A DNA stretch of 64,000 nt from Aureispira sp. CCB-E (GTDB lineage: Bacteria; Bacteroidota; Bacteroidia; Chitinophagales; Saprospiraceae): contig NZ_CP133671.1 in NCBI RefSeq assembly GCF_031326345.1, positions 3,596,001 to 3,660,000 of the forward strand, given 5' to 3'. A program made the translations under genes and the position numbers. Under the pieces are notes generated by a model, which was given only the letters and a program-made list of their open reading frames with translations, was not told the origin of the DNA and did not search any database. Positions 15,532-24,476 of the stretch are shown here, piece by piece. Each line of letters opens with the position of its first letter. The stretch's first letter is position 1.

Positions 15532-17169
15532 ATGAACAAAAAAAACTCAAGATTTAGAATAGTTCTAGCAATAGGATTGGTGTTATGTATATTCAAGTCA
15601 TATTCCCAAAATAGTAACTTGAGTAGTTTACTAACTCAAACGCAGTGGGATGCCTTATTCCCCAAACGAGCAGGGACATTTGGCGTACATCCTCAAGGGT
15701 ACACAGCAGACTTTTATTCGTACAATAACTTGATGCAGGCGGCTTTAGAAATGTCAGACTATTTAGTAGAAATCAGAATTAAGCCAGGTGTTTGGGGGCA
15801 ATTAATAACCATTACAAAGAAATCAACACAGTTCACCTATATTTACTCCAATGTTGACCCGTGGTGGCATACGAACCCAAGCCCTGAGAATATTATCAAT
15901 GTCGATTTTGAAGATTTTATCAATAGGACATCTAGTTTAGATAACAAAAGAGAATTGGGGGCTTTTTTGGCAAACATATCTAAAGAAACTACTGGAGGTT
16001 GGCAATTGCCTGTTGGTGGTGGTGCGTCGGGAGATTATGCAGATTGGGGACTATATTTTGTACATGAACTAGGCTACAATAGTACGAACGGGGCAGGAGC
16101 ATACTCGCAAGCTCATGCGGACTACCCACCGAATCCTTTGGTGGGGTATTATGGTCGAGGACCTATTCAATTGTCGTGGAATTATAATTATGGTCAATTT
16201 AGTAAATTTTTATTCAATAATGCCACCATTTTATTGAATAATCCCGATTCTATCCAGCAAGATGGGGTATTAGCTTTTAAATCTGCTATTTGGTTTTGGA
16301 TGATGCCTCAATGTCCCAAACCCTCTGCTCATCAAGTAATGCATGATTTATGGAGGGCAGACGTTGGAGACTATTCGGCTAATAAAATGTATACAAAAGG
16401 TTTTGCCCATACCAACAATATTATTAATGGAGGGTTAGAATGTAGGAGCAGTTCCTCCGCAGCTTTTACACAGAAAGTAGTTTTACGATCAGAACTCTAT
16501 AAGTATTATTTAGGTATAATGGGATTGACAAATGCTCAAATAGCAGCGGAGGATGCCAATGGCTATTCTACCTTATGCTATGAATCTACTACAGATGCAA
16601 TGGAGGATTATATCAATTGTTATTACGAACCTATTATTCTAGATAATCATTTTTTGGATTTCGAAGCACAATCTATTTCTAATCAAACTATTTTGTTGCA
16701 CTGGAAAATCAAAGTAGAAAAAAATAGTCGATTTTTTGAAATTCAACGCAGTTCTAACGGTATAGATTGGGAGGTTATAGGACAAGTAATTGGCATCAAT
16801 GAAGCTGAAATCTATAATTTCAAGGATTTGAATCCTATAAATGGACAAAATTATTATCGTCTAAAAGTTATAGCGGCAAATAACGAGGCGAGTTATAGCA
16901 AGATTAGTACGGTTTATTGTTTGCAAAGTACTGGTTACAAAATCTATCCGAATCCCAATCAAGGCGTTTTTTATATAGATTTGAAAGGAGAATTGCAAGA
17001 GTTTGGTATGGTTGAAGTATTTGATGCTGTTGGTAGAAAGGTAAAAGAACAGAGGCTGAATGGCAAGTATGATTTAATCAACCTTCAAGAACAAGCAGCA
17101 GGTATTTATAGCTTAAAAATACAAATGGATAACCAATGTTTTTATACCAAAATAGTTGTTTGCCAGTAA
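15532..17169 (+). CDS. Secreted GH19 chitinase with T9SS C-terminal sorting domain
   Basis: A 545-residue exported enzyme that hydrolyses chitin or related beta-1,4-GlcNAc polymers. A signal peptide (about 1-25) precedes a GH19 catalytic domain (about 30-350). The diagnostic block YYGRGPIQLSWNYNYG is at about 206-221, and the probable catalytic pair is E152 (SKETTGGW) and E179 (FVHELG). A fibronectin-like region (about 375-460, WKIKVEKNSRFFEIQRSSNG) is followed by a type A T9SS sorting domain (about 468-545, IYPNPNQGVFYIDLKG...GIYSLKI). It should therefore be delivered to the surface or medium by the type IX system. The upstream AraC-type regulator is a candidate controller. Confidence 0.9.
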   Translation: MNKKNSRFRIVLAIGLVLCIFKSYSQNSNLSSLLTQTQWDALFPKRAGTFGVHPQGYTADFYSYNNLMQAALEMSDYLVEIRIKPGVWGQLITITKKSTQFTYIYSNVDPWWHTNPSPENIINVDFEDFINRTSSLDNKRELGAFLANISKETTGGWQLPVGGGASGDYADWGLYFVHELGYNSTNGAGAYSQAHADYPPNPLVGYYGRGPIQLSWNYNYGQFSKFLFNNATILLNNPDSIQQDGVLAFKSAIWFWMMPQCPKPSAHQVMHDLWRADVGDYSANKMYTKGFAHTNNIINGGLECRSSSSAAFTQKVVLRSELYKYYLGIMGLTNAQIAAEDANGYSTLCYESTTDAMEDYINCYYEPIILDNHFLDFEAQSISNQTILLHWKIKVEKNSRFFEIQRSSNGIDWEVIGQVIGINEAEIYNFKDLNPINGQNYYRLKVIAANNEASYSKISTVYCLQSTGYKIYPNPNQGVFYIDLKGELQEFGMVEVFDAVGRKVKEQRLNGKYDLINLQEQAAGIYSLKIQMDNQCFYTKIVVCQ

Positions 17170-17195
17170 AGTGATTTAAGACTGATATTTATGAG

Positions 17196-17229
17196 AGAAG
17201 CAACTAAGAGTTGCCTTTTAGTTGCTTCT
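17196..17229 (+). terminator. Hairpin after the chitinase gene
   Basis: 11-bp stem AGAAGCAACTA / TAGTTGCTTCT with a 12-base loop. The U-tract is weak, so termination may be partial. The hairpin ends 23 bases before the next open frame. Confidence 0.55.
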
Positions 17230-17252
17230 ATTGAACCAAATGTTCTAATAGA

Positions 17253-17672
17253 TTGTTGCTGATGAAAAAGTCAGATATGAAAAATAACAACCTTACCAAA
17301 GAAGCTTTGATAGAACATGTTAAATTAGCCATCAATCCACATTTTAAGGATTGGGTACTGTTTAAGAATGGAACGTATATTATTATCGAAAACTTGGAAA
17401 AAGGAGAAACTATTGAAGCACTTGCCATGCAAAAAATGAAAGAGTTTGGTCCTGTACACGTTGGCTCTCCCGCAGGTGACTTTAACACCATCACACTCAA
17501 TAAAACCGAAGGTTGGGTGATTGCAGGACATGGTTACGGCATGTACACTTATGTCCATCCGTCTGAAGTCGAAGATCCAGAAGCACAAGACTATGTGATT
17601 GGGTTATTTGGTAGAAACAAAAGGGATGAGGATGGTCAACACCCTGAAATTATTTACGTAAATAGGGCTTAG
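17253..17672 (+). CDS. Conserved-looking small cytoplasmic protein, unknown
   Basis: A 139-residue soluble protein with no signal or membrane helix. I recognise no family. It has a helical N-terminus (KEALIEHVKLAINPHF) followed by an alternating, probably beta-rich part (WVLFKNGTYIIIENL, GSPAGDFNTITLNKTEGWVIAGHGYGMYTYVHP) and an acidic tail. The in-frame ATGs at 17262 and 17277 are alternative starts; the A-rich leader before 17277 favours one of these. It follows the chitinase in the same direction behind an imperfect terminator, so weak read-through is possible. A family-1 repeat lies just downstream. Confidence 0.65.
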   Translation: MLLMKKSDMKNNNLTKEALIEHVKLAINPHFKDWVLFKNGTYIIIENLEKGETIEALAMQKMKEFGPVHVGSPAGDFNTITLNKTEGWVIAGHGYGMYTYVHPSEVEDPEAQDYVIGLFGRNKRDEDGQHPEIIYVNRA

Positions 17673-17708
17673 CAAGACTTGTTATTTTGAGGGCATTACT
17701 TTGTGTTA

Positions 17709-17926
17709 GTAGTTCGTTGATTTTTTACTTTTTTAGCTCGCTGCGCTCGTGAGATCGCAAGCTTAGTTACCAAAAAGATAAAAAAGCACATTTATATTAG
17801 TTTAGCTGCGCTGCTACTTCGTGGTACTTCATGAGTGCTGCGCAGTTGATAATTAAAATTTTAACACAAAATGTAGTAAAAGTATAACTTGCTGATTATT
17901 AAATTAATAAAGTTTTCAACGAACTA
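17709..17926 (+). repeat. Family-1 dispersed element, copy A (218 bp)
   Basis: Starts TAGTTCGTTGA and ends TCAACGAACTA, an 11-bp terminal inverted repeat. The core reads AGCTCGCTGCGCTCGTGAG, then GATCGCAAGCTTAGTTACC, then AAAAAGATAAAAAAGCACA. Unlike copy B it carries an extra GC-rich palindromic insert (GCTGCGCTGCTACTTCGTGG through GTGCTGCGCAG). It sits between two convergent genes. Confidence 0.85.
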
Positions 17927-17946
17927 TTGTTGTGTAGTTTCTTTGC

Positions 17947-19137
17947 TTAAATTGAAGAAGGATATTGGTATTCGGCAGGATTATATGCTACAATTTTATT
18001 AATAATCTCATCAGCATCATCCGTTAGACTGAGTAGCTCTTGATAGCGTTGATTTTGCGTAACGGTTTGCATTAAATTCCAAACAGGTCGCACTTTAGTC
18101 CAATGCTCAATGCCAAACAAAATCATAGGAGAAACAAAGCGTTTGACACGAGAGTCTGTATTGTAAGCAGCATAATGATTTTGGCAAGCGTCTTGAAAAA
18201 TTTCTTGTGTAGTTCCTGCACTTCCTGGAGCAAAAATAACACCGTGTTTGGCGATTGCCAACAAACCATCTTCACGTACAGAGTTGGCAAAATATTTTGC
18301 GATATGTGTGGCAAAAGGAGCAGGAGGTTCATGGCCATAGAGCCATGTAGGAATTCCGATACTCATACTTTTTGCCTTCATCCAATCACTTGTAAGTGGG
18401 TAGGCTTTTATAACTTTCATGGCTCGATGCAACCAATCCCAGTCGCTGTATTCCTTGCCTGGTATGGCATTGGAAGGTCTAACGGACATCATTTGTATAC
18501 CGTCGTTCATTTCGTCAAGGCTTCTAGTTGCAAAATAAGCCCCTACATGAGTTGCCTCCATAATACCAGGACCACCACCACTAACAAGCAGAAAACCTTT
18601 TTGTGTTAATTCCCAAGAAATACGAGCTACTTTTTGGTAAAAAGGAGAACTTCTTTCAATTCCATGTCCTCCCATAATAGCAACGACTTTTTGACCAGCA
18701 ATGGCTTCCATTAAGGCTTCTGTGATACTGTGGTCGTGCAGACGACGCATTAGACTGACATGAATAGATTTTGGAAAATCTTTACCTTGCTCTACATATT
18801 GTTCATAAATTTTATAATCCAATGTTTTGTGATACCCCATTTTATCATTAGGATCAAACCCTTCAAACAATTCTTCACAGGTATAAAGATGCGCTAAGTG
18901 AGATTTAAACAAAACTTCTTTGGAACTTGGTATAACCGTACCACCAGTTTGAACAATATGCCCTGCAACAGCATCGGATAATTGGCAACCTAAAAACAGG
19001 GTGTCGGGATATGATTTTTGCATCATTAATGCTTCAAAGTCTTTTAAGTCAAGGCTTTGAATCGCTACTTTGGGAAGGATAGCATTTGGTGTTTCTATCC
19101 AAGCCTTAAACGCTTTTTTATGGTCAATTTCTTTCAT
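17947..19137 (-). CDS. LOG-family protein (nucleotide phosphoribohydrolase-like)
   Basis: A 396-residue protein. The central Rossmann domain shows VVAIMGGHGIERSSPFYQKV, the LOG-type GGGPGIMEATHVGA (about residues 193-206) and PGSAGTTQEIFQDA (about 307-320). The last corresponds to the PGGxGTxxE signature, with Ser for the second Gly. LOG enzymes cleave the base from nucleoside 5'-monophosphates, including cytokinin precursors in plants. An N-terminal extension of about 140 residues (typical LOG proteins are near 200) makes it a long variant, closer in size to PpnN-type nucleosidases. It is cytoplasmic and encoded just downstream of the LytTR operon's last gene, in the same direction. Confidence 0.75.
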   Translation of the reverse strand: MKEIDHKKAFKAWIETPNAILPKVAIQSLDLKDFEALMMQKSYPDTLFLGCQLSDAVAGHIVQTGGTVIPSSKEVLFKSHLAHLYTCEELFEGFDPNDKMGYHKTLDYKIYEQYVEQGKDFPKSIHVSLMRRLHDHSITEALMEAIAGQKVVAIMGGHGIERSSPFYQKVARISWELTQKGFLLVSGGGPGIMEATHVGAYFATRSLDEMNDGIQMMSVRPSNAIPGKEYSDWDWLHRAMKVIKAYPLTSDWMKAKSMSIGIPTWLYGHEPPAPFATHIAKYFANSVREDGLLAIAKHGVIFAPGSAGTTQEIFQDACQNHYAAYNTDSRVKRFVSPMILFGIEHWTKVRPVWNLMQTVTQNQRYQELLSLTDDADEIINKIVAYNPAEYQYPSSI

Positions 19138-19170
19138 GATATTTGGTATAAATCCGAAGGGGAGGGATTG

Positions 19171-20727
19171 TTACATTGAATTTTTAGAACGCCTCGAAGC
19201 TGCTACCGTAAGGAATTTTTTATGTTGAAGTTTGCTTTCCATCCAACTAATAATATCAAAGTTCTTGATAATTATGCGTTCAAAAGGCAGGTGCTCTATA
19301 GCTTCAAACTTTTCTTTATAAACTTTTATCAAGGTAATAAATTCTGTACTGTTTTTGACATTAATAAGTTTTTTTAAAAACTGTAAGGTTACTTTCTCGA
19401 ACTTGTGAATTTTTTCCATTCGTTTGATGAAGTTGTAAGTCGAACGCAATTTATAATCTAAGTATTGGATGCTTCCCATTTCTGCATGGTTAACCAAATG
19501 AAGTAGGTGTGCCATGCACATGATGTCTTCTCGTAGATTGTCTTTTTGATGTTCCAATGTTCTGTTAACCCATGTTTCGGATGCTTCATAATCTCCCAGT
19601 GCAAAATAGGCGTAAGCAATACTATAACACAGTTCGATATGAAAAAGAATTAAACCAAAAGCAATCAAATTTCCTTCTTCAACAATCTTGACTGCTTCGG
19701 GGAGCAAAGCAGGTGTTTTGTCAAAATAGGCATTTTGAGTATAAAACTGTAACTCCAAAGAAACCGCATAGTAGTGTGTAAGACGGTGAATAGTTTCATT
19801 CTTTGACTTATACGTTTTAGGAATGTCTTTTAAATATTGCAAATTGGGATAAAAAGTGGCTTCCTTATTCAGCAAAATACAACAACCCAATAAATTATAA
19901 TGTGCTGGAACAACAGTAGACATTAGGTAGTCCTCAAAGACCTTCGGGTTTTCTTGGATCACTTTTACAAATCCCTTGCTAGATTCATAACCTTGTTCAA
20001 AATCTGTATTTATTTCATGGATTTTATTCCAAATATTGTGGTATCGAGCTACTGCTTTGGCATTGTTGGAATCAGGCAAATTTTTTAGCAGGTGGTGCTC
20101 GCTAAACTCCTGCGCCATTGTCTTGGCTTTTTCCTCTCTAGAGTATCCTTCTTTGATACCAAATTTAAATACATCATAGGCAAGGTGTCTATATTCAGAT
20201 AAGACACTTGTTGCTTGCAACCCTTTATTGGCAAAAGCCTTATTGGCTTCCATATGAGCATCAATTTGATGGCTAGAGGGTAGTAATAACGCCAACCGAA
20301 AATCCCAAAAAGCCAATTCTTCGGCATGGTGATAGAGTTGAGCTTCTTCAATAATTCGTCTAGTTTTTTTGATCAATTTTTGGCAAAGACCTATCAAGCG
20401 TTTGTTATAGAGGATTTCTATTTCTAAGAGTAACTCATGCACCTGAATGTTGTTGGTAGATTCAGAATGGTAAGCTCTAAGACTTCTTAGAATTGATTTG
20501 ATCAGATAATTTTTAGCAACAGATAGTTGTTTGACAAACTTTTGATTTTTGAACTTCTTTTTAATACTTTCCTCATTGTATGTTGTTTGTAAGTCTATAG
20601 CATCAAACAATTTTAAATAAGAGGGGTTGGCACCATTTTTTGCACAGAATTTTTTGACATATCCCTTTTCTGATACAGACAATGATTTGATAAGTTGAAA
20701 TAAATATAACTTCTGATTTTGCTCCAT
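19171..20727 (-). CDS. Large helical-repeat protein downstream of a LytTR operon, unknown
   Basis: A 518-residue soluble, almost wholly helical protein. The start reads LFQLIKSLSVSEKGYVKKFCAK and is followed by LKLFDAID, a pattern I have seen in Bacteroidota hypothetical proteins. Degenerate TPR-like hairpins seem present around residues 330-420 (YAVSLELQFYTQNAYFDKTP, AYAYFALGDYEASETWVNRT). No catalytic motif is visible. It starts 96 bases after the LytTR regulator gene in the same direction, so it may belong to that operon and act as a scaffold or regulatory partner. The LOG-family gene follows after 33 bases. Confidence 0.65.
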   Translation of the reverse strand: MEQNQKLYLFQLIKSLSVSEKGYVKKFCAKNGANPSYLKLFDAIDLQTTYNEESIKKKFKNQKFVKQLSVAKNYLIKSILRSLRAYHSESTNNIQVHELLLEIEILYNKRLIGLCQKLIKKTRRIIEEAQLYHHAEELAFWDFRLALLLPSSHQIDAHMEANKAFANKGLQATSVLSEYRHLAYDVFKFGIKEGYSREEKAKTMAQEFSEHHLLKNLPDSNNAKAVARYHNIWNKIHEINTDFEQGYESSKGFVKVIQENPKVFEDYLMSTVVPAHYNLLGCCILLNKEATFYPNLQYLKDIPKTYKSKNETIHRLTHYYAVSLELQFYTQNAYFDKTPALLPEAVKIVEEGNLIAFGLILFHIELCYSIAYAYFALGDYEASETWVNRTLEHQKDNLREDIMCMAHLLHLVNHAEMGSIQYLDYKLRSTYNFIKRMEKIHKFEKVTLQFLKKLINVKNSTEFITLIKVYKEKFEAIEHLPFERIIIKNFDIISWMESKLQHKKFLTVAASRRSKNSM

Positions 20728-20823
20728 TGATTCTTTGATTTAATCTCAAACGTTTGATTAGGACGTTCAAGAAAAAGATGATGAAAAAGTTCTTGGGGCA
20801 AATAGATCGGGGTGACGATGGCT

Positions 20824-21537
20824 TTATAATCTATTTTTGTTGATAATATTCAACAAAACATCTTTGTAGTTTTTTCCAATAGGAATAATTTTTTTCTCAA
20901 TTTGAACCGTATTTCCTTCAATAACAGAAATATTTGCCAAATTAACAATGAATGATCGATGGACACGCATAAAAATATCCGAAGGAAGTTTAATTTCTAA
21001 ACTTTTCATAGTTTGTAAAGTAACTACACGACCATTTGGAGTATGTAAGATAACATAATCTTTTAGACCTTCAATGTAATTGATTTGGTCAAATCGAATT
21101 TTTATAAGCTTTTTATCTGCTTTGACAAAAATATAGTCTGCGGGTTCTGTATTGGTTGGCAAATTAGGCTCATTTTCTTGAATTTGCTGTTCTTTGGCCA
21201 CCGCCTTATTAACGGCTTTTGCAAAGCGATCTAGAGAAATTGGTTTGAGTAAGTAATCAACAACATTTAATTCGTAACCATCCATAGCGTATTCTGAATA
21301 GGCCGTTGTGAAAATTACTTGTGGAGGGTTAGGAAGTGTTTTTAAGAAATCAATGCCCGATATTTGAGGCATCTGTATGTCTAAAAACATCAAGTCAATA
21401 TTATTGCTATTCAAAACATCGAAAGCTTCTACAGCATTGCTGCATTTGGCAATCAAATTTAGGGCAGGAAACTTACTGATATAAGTCTCTATAACTTCTT
21501 GTGCTAATGGCTCATCATCAACAATTATAACATTCAT
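20824..21537 (-). CDS. LytTR-family response regulator
   Basis: A 237-residue regulator. The receiver domain (about 1-120) has the acidic pair in VDDEP, phospho-acceptor D53 in LMFLDIQMP, T in FTTAYSEYA and K97 in DYLLKPIS. The LytTR DNA-binding domain (about 137-235) has IFVKADKKLIKIRFDQINYIEG, TLQTMKSLE and FMRVHRSFIVNLANI. It partners the LytS-type kinase encoded 76 bases upstream. Such pairs control envelope, surface polysaccharide or motility genes in Bacteroidota; the targets here are unknown. Confidence 0.9.
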   Translation of the reverse strand: MNVIIVDDEPLAQEVIETYISKFPALNLIAKCSNAVEAFDVLNSNNIDLMFLDIQMPQISGIDFLKTLPNPPQVIFTTAYSEYAMDGYELNVVDYLLKPISLDRFAKAVNKAVAKEQQIQENEPNLPTNTEPADYIFVKADKKLIKIRFDQINYIEGLKDYVILHTPNGRVVTLQTMKSLEIKLPSDIFMRVHRSFIVNLANISVIEGNTVQIEKKIIPIGKNYKDVLLNIINKNRL

Positions 21538-21613
21538 TTTAAAAGTTTTTTATGGTTTATAGAAAATTGGTATTGGGGTATAAAAGCAATGGATTATCTA
21601 AGAAATTAAGAGA

Positions 21614-22672
21614 TTAATTTAAATCAATTTTTAGATTGACCAAATAAATGTCATCTGTTTCGTGTATATCCAAAATGTATTTGTCAGGGTAAATTAGTTC
21701 TAATCGTCGCTTGACATTAACCAAGCCAATGCCTCCTTGAAAATAGCGTTCGTCTTTTTCTTTCGTTTTACTATTTTGAATGGTGAAATCAACCGTATTG
21801 TCTTCTATGTAAATTAAGCATTCTACAAATCCTTCGGTAATACTTTGACTCAAACCATGTTTAAAACTGTTCTCGAAAAAAGTAATAAACAAGAGGGGGG
21901 CAATGCTGTAGTTGCTTGGAGAATCTCCTGCACATTCAAATTCGATTCTAGCTTTGTCTCCGTAACGAGTTCGTTCTAAGGTTAAGTAATTCTGAATGTA
22001 ATTAATCTCTTGCTCTAAAGGTACTTTTTTTTCATTACTTTTATAAAGCATGTATCGCATCATTTCAGACAGGCGAAGCACTATTTCTGGCGCTTTGTCT
22101 GATTTTTTTAACGTTAGTGCATAGAGGCTATTGAGCGTATTAAAAAGAAAGTGTGGGTTGATTTGAGATTTTAAAAAACTTAACTCTGACTGCAAGTTTT
22201 TGTTTTCTAAGTCTTTTTGTACCGCTTGTTGCAACAACCATTCTTTGGTGATTTTTAGAATGGTACTAATGATTAAGGTTAAAAATAGGAATATAAAGTG
22301 ACCGTATTGTTTTTTTAGCAACTCAAGCTGTGCTTCAATATTTTCTTTCTCAGCAATATTCCAATATAGAAAAACCATCTCAATGGGCATGACGACAGCT
22401 GCTGTAAAAAGCAAGAGCAAAAGGTACGAGATAAACCGCTTTTTGGATAGGTAATTAGGAATCAAATAGAGGTAATTCGTATAGACAATAAGCATTAGAA
22501 AAAAAACATGGATAACTGTATTCCTAAGAATGGTAAGGAAGCTTTCTTCTCCACTATCTAAAAATAACAGTGCTAGCATATAACAGAACCAAATAAGAGC
22601 ATGGTAAACAACTCGGTTAGAGATGAATTCATAGCTTTTTTTTATACTATTTTGTGCAGCAAGTAGTGACAT
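21614..22672 (-). CDS. LytS-type sensor histidine kinase
   Basis: A 352-residue membrane kinase. About four membrane helices (within residues 22-140) form the sensor with no large extracytoplasmic domain. The His_kinase domain follows with LKSQINPHFLFNTLNSLYAL and probable phospho-acceptor H174. The ATPase part has FFENSFKHGL (N box) and GGIGLVNVKRRLELIY (G box). It is the first gene of a leftward unit with the LytTR regulator and probably the helical protein after it. Its promoter should lie in the 369-base divergent region shared with the methyltransferase gene. Confidence 0.9.
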   Translation of the reverse strand: MSLLAAQNSIKKSYEFISNRVVYHALIWFCYMLALLFLDSGEESFLTILRNTVIHVFFLMLIVYTNYLYLIPNYLSKKRFISYLLLLLFTAAVVMPIEMVFLYWNIAEKENIEAQLELLKKQYGHFIFLFLTLIISTILKITKEWLLQQAVQKDLENKNLQSELSFLKSQINPHFLFNTLNSLYALTLKKSDKAPEIVLRLSEMMRYMLYKSNEKKVPLEQEINYIQNYLTLERTRYGDKARIEFECAGDSPSNYSIAPLLFITFFENSFKHGLSQSITEGFVECLIYIEDNTVDFTIQNSKTKEKDERYFQGGIGLVNVKRRLELIYPDKYILDIHETDDIYLVNLKIDLN

Positions 22673-23041
22673 AAATTAATTGAATGTGTAGTTTGTTTAT
22701 CTGCTTATCAAGCACTAAGAGCGAATAAAATTTAGGAATTATTACAATAATAAGATTTATTGACATAAATTTGTGCAAAATTAGACTAGACGATACCCAA
22801 TACCGACTAAATTTAATTGATGAGATAAGTCATGACAATAATTATAAAGGTGCTAGTGTTTGCTAACCCTTTGATTATTAGTCGTTGTTTGGGTGTGGTA
22901 AGATGAATCGTACTTTTGATTTACACACTCCCAATATACAAACTTTAAATCTAAAATAGGGGGAACTTGATTTTCTTGCATCATTAGAATAATTACAATC
23001 AAAACTCCTAATTTTTATTCACTAAAAAATCATTATTAATA
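22673..23041. other. 369-base divergent promoter region
   Basis: This region lies between the kinase operon and the methyltransferase gene. TAAATTTG at 22766-22773 (rightward) and, on the minus strand, TAATTTTG at 22776-22783 (leftward) both fit the TAnnTTTG -7 box and lie almost back to back. Clear -33 boxes were not seen. No gene is visible. Confidence 0.35.
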
Positions 23042-24277
23042 ATGAGAATTTCAGATTTTGTTGAAGTAAGAAACAGAAAATTAAAGAAGAGATACTCTGG
23101 CAATAAAGTAGAGGCTGGACACTGGATAGAAGATTATCTAAAAGGTGATATAGATATGAAAGGTGATTTCATGGAATTCATCGATAACATTAAAGAATTG
23201 TGTGATTTTAACTTTGTAGGTCACCACTACAAATTCTTTGTTACAGAGTTTCTACCAGAAATCATGAGCCATTCACAAAAAATGGACGAAGAGACTATTT
23301 TGAGCCACTATGATGATCAAAACGATATTTTCAGATGGTTCTTAGGACCACGTATGGTTTATACTTCTGGATACTACAAAACTGAAGACGAAACACTAGA
23401 GCAAGCTCAAGATAACAAGCTGGACTTGATTGCACAAAAAATGCAATTAAAAGAAGGTGAAAGCCTTTTGGATATTGGTTGTGGATGGGGAACATTGGTT
23501 GCTCACATGGCTAAGAACTACAATATGGATACAACGGGTGTAACGATTACACCTCAACAAGCTGAATGGGGAACAAAATTGATCAAAGAAAATGGTATGG
23601 AAGATCAATCTAGAATCCTTTTGATGGACTATAGAGACATCCCTAGAAGAAAATATGATAAAATTACTTGTTTGGAAATGGCTGAGCACGTAGGTATCAA
23701 GTACTTCCAAAAATTTATGGAGCAAATTTATGATTTGTTGGAAGACGATGGTATTTTCTACTTGCAAATTGCTGCTTTGAGAGAAAGAAAATCTTTGTTG
23801 CGTGGACCAGACCAAGAAACAATTGTTTGGGGATTGTTCATGAATGAATATATTTTCCCAGGTGCAGATGCAAGTATGCCTGTAAGTTGGGATCTTAGAA
23901 GAATCGAAAAAGCAGGATTTGAAATCCAATCTGTGGAGAATGTTGGTATCCACTACAGCAAAACAATTGCTGCATGGTATGACAACTGGATGAGCAACAA
24001 AGACCAAGTAATCGAGAAATACGGAAGAATGCAATTTAGAATGTATCAAGTATTCTTGGGTTGGTCTACTAGAATTGCAGCTATTGGTGGTTCTTCTGCT
24101 TATCAAATCATTTGCCACAAAAACGTTAACCACGTACCTAGAAATAGATACATTGGTAAAGTAGCTTTGGGCGAAACTCAACAATTTGAGAATACTTCTT
24201 CTGTTGCTTCTGACTCTACTTCTGAAAAAATCATGGAAGAGTACAAAACTAGAAAGAAAAAAACGATGGTGAAATAA
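23042..24277 (+). CDS. Cyclopropane-fatty-acid-synthase-type methyltransferase, sphingolipid C9-methyltransferase-like
   Basis: A 411-residue SAM-dependent methyltransferase. Motif I is LDIGCGWG (143-150). The block MDYRDIPRRKYDKITCLEMA (195-214) continues AEHVG. Later blocks are WGLFMNEYIFPGADAS (263-278), AGFEI, VGIHYSKT (301-308) and WYDNWMSN. CFA synthases share the first motif, but as I remember them the DYRDIP-KITCLEMAEHVG and FMN-YIFPGADAS blocks are those of fungal sphingolipid C9-methyltransferases, which methylate the sphingoid base of glucosylceramides. The two N-terminal membrane helices of the fungal enzymes are absent. Bacteroidota make sphingolipids, so a lipid-chain methylation role is plausible. 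It is transcribed alone and ends at a terminator. Confidence 0.85.
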   Translation: MRISDFVEVRNRKLKKRYSGNKVEAGHWIEDYLKGDIDMKGDFMEFIDNIKELCDFNFVGHHYKFFVTEFLPEIMSHSQKMDEETILSHYDDQNDIFRWFLGPRMVYTSGYYKTEDETLEQAQDNKLDLIAQKMQLKEGESLLDIGCGWGTLVAHMAKNYNMDTTGVTITPQQAEWGTKLIKENGMEDQSRILLMDYRDIPRRKYDKITCLEMAEHVGIKYFQKFMEQIYDLLEDDGIFYLQIAALRERKSLLRGPDQETIVWGLFMNEYIFPGADASMPVSWDLRRIEKAGFEIQSVENVGIHYSKTIAAWYDNWMSNKDQVIEKYGRMQFRMYQVFLGWSTRIAAIGGSSAYQIICHKNVNHVPRNRYIGKVALGETQQFENTSSVASDSTSEKIMEEYKTRKKKTMVK

Positions 24278-24364
24278 TCTGTTAAGATTCACTTTTCGGA
24301 AAGAATGAGCTTTTAGAAATAGAAGCATACTGTTGAATTCTTTCAATAATACCGTAATAAATAG

Positions 24365-24399
24365 AAAAGCTGCTCTAAGTAATTGGGGCAGCTTTTTTT
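24365..24399 (+). terminator. Intrinsic terminator after the methyltransferase gene
   Basis: Stem AAAAGCTGCTCT / GGGGCAGCTTTT (9 perfect pairs plus G-U extensions) with loop AAGTAATT, followed by a T-tract. Confidence 0.8.
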
Positions 24400-24476
24400 C
24401 TCGTTTTTAGTTGGCAAAGTTCATTTTTATTAACAGTTCTTTGTTCCTCCAATTAGATTGTGTTAGTATAAAAATC

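Noticed and set aside
23447-24346. 299-codon open frame opposite the methyltransferase gene
   Set aside because: The plus-strand frame has continuous family motifs. The minus-strand frame has no recognisable domain, and its length is explained by the codon bias of the real gene.
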